From NCBI RefSeq assembly GCF_015223435.1, contig NZ_VHKO01000002.1:1-64000 (forward strand): 64,000 nt of DNA. The letters run 5' to 3'. Below the pieces are notes generated by a model. It was not told where the DNA came from, did not search any database, and worked only from the letters and a program-made list of their open reading frames with translations. Shown here one piece after another: positions 63,035 through 64,000 of the stretch (positions are counted from its first letter, which is position 1; every line of letters starts with the position of its first letter). Both the position numbers and the translations under genes were made by a program. The stretch is from Vibrio hibernica (lineage in GTDB: Bacteria > Pseudomonadota > Gammaproteobacteria > Enterobacterales > Vibrionaceae).

Positions 63035-64000
63035 TTAAAGCAATGGGTTAAATAGGTAAAACAATCGTTCTAACATTCGATGGAAAAGACTACGATTTTG
63101 CCATTCAATTGGATCTATACTGCGTGATTGTTCGATATAGGTTTCTTGTACCCAATATAACTCTTTGGTGAATTCATCATCATCGACCGCGAGTGTTAAT
63201 TCAAAGTTTAACCACAAGCTTCGCATATCAAGATTAACGCTACCAATTAGGCAGTTTTGTTGATCAATAACAACGGATTTAGTATGTAATAAGCCGCCGT
63301 CAAATTGATAAATTTTCACTCCGGCTTCAAGTAATTCGGCAAAAAATGATTTAGAAGCCCAGTTGACTAAGAAGGAGTCATTTTTTTTCGGTAATATCAA
63401 TTCAACGGTCACGCCACGATAAGCCGTTGTTTTGATCACTTGAAGTAGATTATCACTAGGAACAAAGTATGGTGTGGTGATCCGTACGGATTCTTTAGCT
63501 TGGCTAATAGCGATCGTTAATACTTGCTGAATCAGGTTTTCAGGCATGCCAGGGCCAGAAGGGACGACTTGAATCGGGTGCAATGCGCCATTAGTTTCAA
63601 TGTTGCATACCGGAATACTTGGTAAATGACGCTCTCCTGTTTCAACTTCCCAATCCCAAGCATGTATTGCAGCCAGAACATTAACCGTCGGGCCTGTCAC
63701 TCTTACCATCACATCAATCCATTGGCCATAACCAGCATCTTGTTTGAAATATAAAGGGTCAACCATGTTCATTGAACCGGTGTAGGCGATTTCATCGTCA
63801 ATGGTGATGATTTTTCGATGCAAGCGCAAATCAAGACGACGAAAGAACATCCGAAAAGCATTCACTTCTAATGCTTGAAGGATATGGATACCCGATTCTT
63901 TCATTAAACGGTGCCAGTGGCTGCGAAAGAATTTAGGGCTTCCCGCGGAGTCAATTAATATTTGGATTTTGATACCGCGATTTGCTGCTTGAATTAATGC
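63035..64000 (-). CDS. cls: Cardiolipin synthase (C-terminal part; 5' end outside window)
   Basis: A phospholipase-D-superfamily enzyme that condenses two phosphatidylglycerols. Both HKD motifs are visible: HRKIITIDDEIAYTGSMN and HTKSVVIDQQNCLIGSVN. The frame stays open to the window edge: the 32 codons before the first internal ATG (63904) read ALIQAANRGIKIQILIDSAG and onward, matching ClsA, so this is an incomplete gene. The N-terminal membrane helices lie beyond the edge. The end LERLFYLFNPLL resembles that of E. coli ClsA. Confidence 0.93.
   Translation of the reverse strand, partial: ALIQAANRGIKIQILIDSAGSPKFFRSHWHRLMKESGIHILQALEVNAFRMFFRRLDLRLHRKIITIDDEIAYTGSMNMVDPLYFKQDAGYGQWIDVMVRVTGPTVNVLAAIHAWDWEVETGERHLPSIPVCNIETNGALHPIQVVPSGPGMPENLIQQVLTIAISQAKESVRITTPYFVPSDNLLQVIKTTAYRGVTVELILPKKNDSFLVNWASKSFFAELLEAGVKIYQFDGGLLHTKSVVIDQQNCLIGSVNLDMRSLWLNFELTLAVDDDEFTKELYWVQETYIEQSRSIDPIEWQNRSLFHRMLERLFYLFNPLL

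Overview
The window is ordinary chromosomal backbone of an AT-rich gammaproteobacterium, almost certainly a member of the Vibrionaceae (Vibrio or a close relative). Three things point there: a monomeric NADP-isocitrate dehydrogenase beside rluE and cspD-clpS-clpA, the block elyC/cmoM-mukF-mukE-mukB, and pspF-sap beside pspABC. Highly expressed genes such as rpsA use CTT/CTA leucine and GTT/GTA valine codons, as vibrios do. Coding density is high. There are no rRNA or tRNA genes, no CRISPR array and no intact mobile element; the only mobile trace is a possible insertion-sequence end.

Layout. 1-6.3 kb (minus strand): yfbU, the pyruvate formate-lyase pair pflB/pflA with a long upstream region holding an FNR-like box, and an MscS-family channel. 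6.6-10 kb (plus): a HisPJQM-type basic amino-acid ABC transporter, with an intergenic foldback repeat and an internal terminator that probably set subunit ratios. 10-16.3 kb (minus): xthA, roxA, purB, hflD, mnmA, rluE. 16.5-22.8 kb: monomeric icd, a remnant of an HD-GYP gene, cspD, clpS-clpA and infA. 22.9-31.3 kb: bpt-aat (minus), then aroA, cmk-rpsA-ihfB, lapAB and pyrF (plus), with a CTTTTA microsatellite just before cmk. 31.4-38.5 kb: a VOC protein, an alpha/beta hydrolase, a DUF2007 protein, the ynjBCDF ABC-transporter operon and purR with a distal PUR box. 38.9-47.2 kb: elyC, cmoM and the MukFEB condensin operon. 47.4-49.4 kb: a TIGR02647 protein, a Mn-type (family II) pyrophosphatase and a DUF2750 protein. 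49.5-55.9 kb: sapBCDF without sapA, pspF, and pspABC behind a sigma-54 promoter. 56-59 kb: tag and a BetT-like BCCT carrier. 59.2-60.8 kb: a serine-recombinase-like protein with a histidine-rich tail, translationally linked to a siderophore-interacting reductase. 60.9-64 kb: an orphan MetQ lipoprotein behind a MetJ-like box, metC, and cls, which runs off the end.

Functional themes are anaerobic carbon metabolism (pfl), nutrient uptake (His, Ynj, MetQ, BCCT), translation and protein quality control (infA, rpsA, clpSA, bpt/aat, mnmA, roxA, rluE), envelope homeostasis (lapAB, elyC, psp, cls, MscS) and chromosome organisation (ihfB, mukFEB). The least conventional pieces are the recombinase-like/siderophore-reductase pair with its upstream dyad, the sap operon lacking its binding protein, the microsatellite in the cmk-rpsA leader, and several short tandem or foldback repeats.
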